Source: Ophiura sarsii (Eukaryota > Echinodermata > Ophiuroidea > Amphilepidida > Ophiuridae). From it: 64,000 nucleotides of DNA. The DNA lies in NCBI GenBank assembly GCA_035610835.1, contig CM069455.1, positions 1,759,805-1,823,804 of the forward strand, in the 5' to 3' direction. How positions within the stretch are numbered: position 1 is the stretch's first letter; every line of letters begins with the position of its first letter. This document shows positions 59,706 to 64,000 of the stretch, in pieces. The position numbers were made by a program, and so were the translations under genes. Below the pieces are notes generated by a model. It had not been told where the DNA came from. It was given only the letters and a program-made list of their open reading frames with translations, and did not search any database.

Positions 59706-61139
59706 GTTAGTATTCATTTGATTTAACCAACAAATCTCCGTTAAAAAAAACCAGTTTCTATATTTAGTCCAGATGTTTCCAAATCTGTATTTCACTTTCA
59801 ATAAGCCATAACATATCCCTAGCTTTTATTATTTTTCGAATGAATTAAGCCCCGCCCCAATCTATACACCATTGTCTCATAAGGTATGGGCGTAACTATT
59901 ATAAGAATAAGCCATAACTTAATATTCCTAGCTCTTCTATTAGAGAGCGTAGTTGTTCATTGTTTTTTGTTTTGTGAATCTAGGGTAATACCAATAACTT
60001 CTAGGTTAACTACTGAATTATCTTCCCTTAAAAGGGCTCTTTAATGGTGCGTGTGATGAAAGCCCGGTATATCATCCCTCAGTTATGTCAGTGAAGTATG
60101 CTGGTCACTACATGTACATAGCTCTGCTACAGAGCCACTCTTAGTCCCACCCCTTCATCAACCTCTTCCTACCCTCTCCCCTACACCAAGGCATGCCTTG
60201 CCTACACCAACCATACACTCATATGTAATGCACATCATAACATCATGTACAGATTATGTACATGTACCATCCATAGTCAATCACTGGCACCAATGGCCCA
60301 GTGACGGTGACCAGACTAAAGACAAACTGCTCAATTACATTATAGATCCCAGGTCACTGACAATCGAGGATTTGGCAGCCGCGTAATAGTCCTCACACAC
60401 ACCACACACACCGGTATAGACTATCAGTGACTGCATAAAGAGAGTGTTGGTAGATGATTGACCTGCTAAAGTGCTTCTAGAACTTGGATTCTAAGTCGAA
60501 AACACAGGGTGGGAAAATAATGGGAATTCTAGGCGATGCAAGCAGAGCTACGTGTACACTGCAATGCAAGGTCATAATCTGGTCATTAGCATATAATCAT
60601 GATAATGATATTGATGTGGCATGAATGGGTTGAATGGCAATGTGTGGGATAAAAAAAGACGCTGGAGACAGAGAGGGGGAGAGAGTAAGAGAGAGAGGGA
60701 GCTATTACCATATAGGGGTTATGTATGTTTGTTCATGTTGGTTTATGTCGCAACTTGGCACTGATTTAGCTGCTGCATGGACGTTGCATTGTTTAATAAT
60801 GTATCTGATTTGTAATGTTGTTACAATTCAACCGGTTGGCTGCGATGACAATAAAATTTAGACCTTTATTACTATTATCATTATTATTAGAGAGATCGTG
60901 CTACTTAAAAGTTAGACCTTCTAAATCAAATTATATACGTCTTAAACACATACGTCAACTTTTGTCTTAACTAGATGATACGTTCAAGTGGCGCATAAAA
61001 GGGTTGAATGGTAATTCCTATGGAAATATGTGGAATGACACTGGGCTTTGACGCTGGGGTGAGGAGAGAGAGAGAGCGTGCTACTTTTAAGTATTAGAAT
61101 AATAATTAGATAATACATTTCAACTTTTGTCTTAACTAG
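59706..61139 (+). other. Intron with a partial repeat of the transmembrane exon start
   Basis: 59706-60955 aligns with 20863-23905 of copy 1 minus the array. The segment around 60620-60990 recurs at about 60990-61145 (TTGAATGG, GACGCTGG, GAGAGAG, CTTTTGTCTTAACTAG in both). After the first CTTAACTAG, at 60975, comes ATGATACGTTCAAGTGGCGC, a shortened version of the transmembrane exon start. A GA-rich run is near 60670-60700. Confidence 0.6.
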
Positions 61140-61375
61140 AAGCGGATGTAGCACCATCGAATGATACGTTATCAGGTGCCGCCATAGCTGGAATAATGCT
61201 AGGTGTTCTGGCGGCTATTTTGCTGATTGGATTGCTGGGGCTATGCTGTTGTGTAGCGCTACGTCGTGTGAATAACAATCTACCGCTGCCGAAGCAGAAT
61301 CCGCCTCTACAACCAATCCAACTGCGACCCTACGAAGGAATGAACCCCGCTTATATGATCGACAGTGGCGTTATG
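61140..61375 (+). CDS. Transmembrane and cytoplasmic tail exon
   Basis: A 236-bp exon, phase 1 to 0, after CTTAACTAG and before GTATGA. It codes EADVAPSNDTLSGA, a hydrophobic segment AGIMLGVLAAILLIGLLGL ending in CCC (possible palmitoylation), stop-transfer RR, then a proline-rich tail with PLPKQNPPLQPIQ and NPAY (codons 61343-61354), an NPxY sequence as used for PTB binding or endocytosis. If the intron were retained the protein would end V-M-V-stop. Confidence 0.9.
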
Positions 61376-62141
61376 GTATGATGTTTTATAAAAACCCTCA
61401 GGACCATTATTACCAGCCAGATCCTTATGATTTTATTAATGAAACAATCTATAATCTATTTGGCCATCGCGAGACAAAAACGTAACTGCATATTTTATTA
61501 ATTGCAGCACATAACGCGCGCGGCTACTAGAGGCGCTGGCGTTTGCATTCGAGCGTTAAACGACGGAAGATTCATACACGTGCGTAAAAGCTGCGCATGT
61601 TAAGTAACGTCTCTGTCCAGAGGAAGCAATATAGAGTAGCGCCGGACTTTCAATATAGCGTAATACAACCTCTAAAATCGATGTTGCTTGTAATGCGTGA
61701 CGTTTTGAAAGTTTGTACTCAGCTTAATACCCATTTGGAATGTGCTCACAAAAAACACCACCCACCAACACCATCAGAACTCCCCTTCCCCATTCCCTAT
61801 CCCAGCCATCAATCTAAGTGCTGATGCATTGTGCGCCGTGCCGGCAGCCAGGTAAATGAAGCGAAGTGATTGTGACGATTTCCTAATGGCAGCAAAAAAC
61901 CCGGAAGAGCAACACCCGAGCACGTTAAAGAAAGGTTACAGACTCTTTCGTAATGAGTAGGGGATCATCCCGATATGTATGTTCACACATCTTACGAACC
62001 CCGATGGAAGCTAAAAGCTAAAATAAGCTAAAAGAGGCTTATTGGGTTATCCAAATGTAATCAAATCAAATCAAATCAAATAATACCACACGCAAGCCAA
62101 CTATAATGTAATTTCTTTATTATTTGTTCTTCTTTTTACAG
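61376..62141 (+). other. Last intron
   Basis: No exon seen. A CAAAT pentamer run lies near 62055-62080, and the acceptor has a good pyrimidine tract (TTCTTCTTTTTACAG). Confidence 0.6.
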
Positions 62142-62162
62142 GCCGTTCCACCGTTGTATTAA
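62142..62162 (+). CDS. Terminal coding exon: AVPPLY stop
   Basis: Six codons plus TAA after TTTTTACAG, phase 0. It adds A-V-P-P-L-Y to the tail, so the protein ends in PPxY, the ligand for WW domains (for example Nedd4-family ligases). The frame and phase agree with the preceding exon, and the acceptor is strong. Too short to find by open-frame length. Confidence 0.75.
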   Translation, partial: AVPPLY

Positions 62163-63285
62163 GTCAAAGGTTGTCAGCCATGGATACTGCTTAATCATAC
62201 TGATAGGTAGTCTTCCCTTGTGCTGTATTACATAGCCATGGACATTATTAACTTACAAAGTGACTTGATTTTCAACTATACTTCTTCATCTTTGATATGT
62301 TGATGCTAGGATTACAAGAGGGTTTTTAATTTAATTAGTAAGAAGACATAAACAACTGATCATTTGGCATTTTGTATTTACTCTAGATATTTGATAATAA
62401 GGTTGCACAGTTTTAGGAGCTGGTCAGAAGTCACAAACTGGTCAAAAAATGTTTCACTTCTAATAATGTTGAGAAATGCACCAATTCTGATTAAACGGCA
62501 CAAAACTTAAGTTTTACATACTTAATGACCCACAAACTATTATTGTTGGAAAGCTTCTGACTCAAGGTTTTTCAATTTTGCAAAAAAGAATCAAATCATT
62601 CAGGGTGTGTAACATTTTTACAGGTTGGAACATAAAAAAGTTGATCGTTTTTGCTCCTAACAAAATATTTTGATAGTTTGTACAATTAGGGTTTAGCTCA
62701 TCAAAATCAGAACAACCGCAGAAGGTGCTACCAAATTTGCTAAGAATCACTTGCCCAAAATGTACACAAGAAAAGTACAGGGTGTCTAAAATGATGATGA
62801 AATAATGCATAAAATGAAGGTTTGTATATCCTTTTCTATGAAATTTAGTTAGCATGGGCTATTTACTTTAAAAGAAAATGGTTATCAAAATGAACTACAT
62901 GAATATCGTTAAAGTTCCTTTTATTTTGAATACAGGGTGGTCCAAAATAGGTCTAAATAGCAAATTTTTCACAAATCTATGAACAATTCTGTAAAGAAAC
63001 ACTGCTGGCTTTTTTAGTTAAATGTTTTACTACCCAGTCTCAGTTTTAGAGGTTTTTTTTTGTTGGCCAAGAAATAGAAATATTTGTGTTCGAGCTATAA
63101 TACCAGGGCGTGGCCATAATTGACATAACATAATGTAAAAATGATTGCTATTCTGTCAATCATTCGCCCAATAATTTACCTAATCAATAGCCTCCCCGTC
63201 GGTACTCTCTACGAAGCCTCCATAGGCCTACTCCCATGAGTCTAAATACATGATCATAATTATATACCTAATGATAAAACGACCT
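62163..63285 (+). other. 3' UTR and downstream flank
   Basis: AT-rich. No clear AATAAA close to the stop; ATTAAA near 62487 is possible. Blocks starting CAGGGTGTGTAAC (62601), CAGGGTGTCTAAAATG (62779) and CAGGGTGGTCC (62934) resemble ends of the CAGGGTG element family seen at 4821 and 9652. No gene seen. Confidence 0.4.
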
Positions 63286-63292
63286 TTAGATA

Positions 63293-63445
63293 ATGGGCAC
63301 GCGTGGTCCAACGGATACATTCTCGCTCCACAATACAAAGGTTGTGAGTTCGAGTCCTGTTGCCGCTAACGTGTTGTGTCCTTGAGTAAGGCACTTTACC
63401 GCAATTACCCTCTCTACCCAGGTGTATACATTGTAGCACAGACTC
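63293..63445 (+). mobile_element. tRNA-derived SINE
   Basis: The head GCACGCGTGGTCCAACGGAT has an A box and GAGTTCGAGTCC a B box; the body has TGTCCTTGAGTAAGGCACTT and TCTACCCAGGTGTATA, a body type shared by several animal SINEs. A C-rich run follows at 63468-63510. Confidence 0.75.
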
Positions 63446-64000
63446 GTTGTGCGGGAGGAGTGACGAACCCCCCCCCCCCCCACCCCCCCCCCCCCCCCCC
63501 CCACACCCCCAGCAAAAACTACAAAAAGAGGAGTCTGGCCTTAACGCCAAATAAAGAGAGATACTCCGCGCGCGAACTTTGCTTGGCACGTCACTTACTT
63601 AGATAATAAAAAAACTTTTTTTTGTTGAAAGTCATCTCCTGACGGTCAAATTATTTCAAATGTATTTGCTTTGTTGGCCAGAATCTGGTTTACGCTTAGT
63701 AATGTCATATAATATGACATTGTCCTTCGACAGAAATATCAGTGAAATATGTGTGCATTTCCAACCCGGGTTCGAAAGACTAGCCGTATACTTTACATTG
63801 TAGAGTTAGCACTTTCCTACCCGGGTTCGAACCACTAGCCGTATACTTTACGTTGTGGAGTTAAGCACATTCATGAACTGGTACATCGTGAATCAAAGAA
63901 GAATTTAAAAAACCACCACAATGCATTGCATTTTTGCAAAATTCCCTAATTCTGGTCTCCAATTTGTCTCGGTTTCCATATATATTTCTTAGTGCGTTCC
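63446..64000. other. Flank with C run and dispersed repeats; no gene recognised
   Basis: A C run of over 30 bases interrupted by A (63468-63502). Two direct copies of ACCCGGGTTCGAA with GCCGTATACTTTAC follow (63762-63860). From 63905 comes the CACAATGCATTGCATTTTTG repeat also seen at 9260, 37480 (inverted) and 54650. Confidence 0.5.

Overview
The window looks like nuclear DNA of an invertebrate deuterostome, most likely a marine animal such as an echinoderm or hemichordate. This rests on four things: genes split into small exons with GT/AG introns; one extracellular gene built from EGF, SEA and Calx-beta modules; a Ty3/gypsy element with integrase upstream of reverse transcriptase (the Gmr1 type, known from deuterostomes); and many SINE/LINE tails ending in GCGCTATATAAG plus ATT repeats. 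The species is not determined. One assembly gap (100 N) lies at 27186-27285.

One host gene is supported, on the + strand, running in from the left edge and ending at 62162. I can trace 21 exons. Assembled, they keep one open frame of 1016 codons. Almost every exon boundary is phase 1, so modules can be duplicated without breaking the frame. Order: EGF (1254), SEA in two exons (4319, 9025), EGF in two exons (19956, 20801), then nine Calx-beta half-domain exons (36795-47551), then a second EGF-SEA-EGF set (50681-59705), a transmembrane exon (61140) and a tiny last exon (62142). Both SEA domains keep the G/SVIV self-cleavage motif. The cytoplasmic tail has NPAY and ends in PPLY. The product is predicted to be a type I cell-surface protein. 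Whether it is one long gene or two fused or tandem paralogues depends on the 20862-36795 junction.

The two EGF-SEA-EGF sets, with their introns, are copies of one ancestral segment (about 1.0-23.9 kb and 50.6-60.95 kb). The first copy is about 10 kb longer through insertions and has no recognisable transmembrane exon. Comparing copies gives near-empty-site evidence for several insertions.

The rest is mobile DNA: a Gmr1-like LTR element with 5-bp target duplication and nearly identical LTRs but no integrase core (10615-17901); three fragments of non-LTR reverse transcriptases plus a fourth short one; more than a dozen inverted-repeat elements, several with definable TA, TAA or 5-bp target duplications; tRNA-derived SINEs; and TTAA-flanked elements with CCCTAAC/GTTAGGG ends that carry tRNA-like cores. 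One of the TTAA group forms a six-unit array at 21227-23370. A 19-copy satellite built from an exon end and its splice donor lies at 39520-40560. Homopolymer G or C runs are frequent. No gene was recognised on the minus strand.
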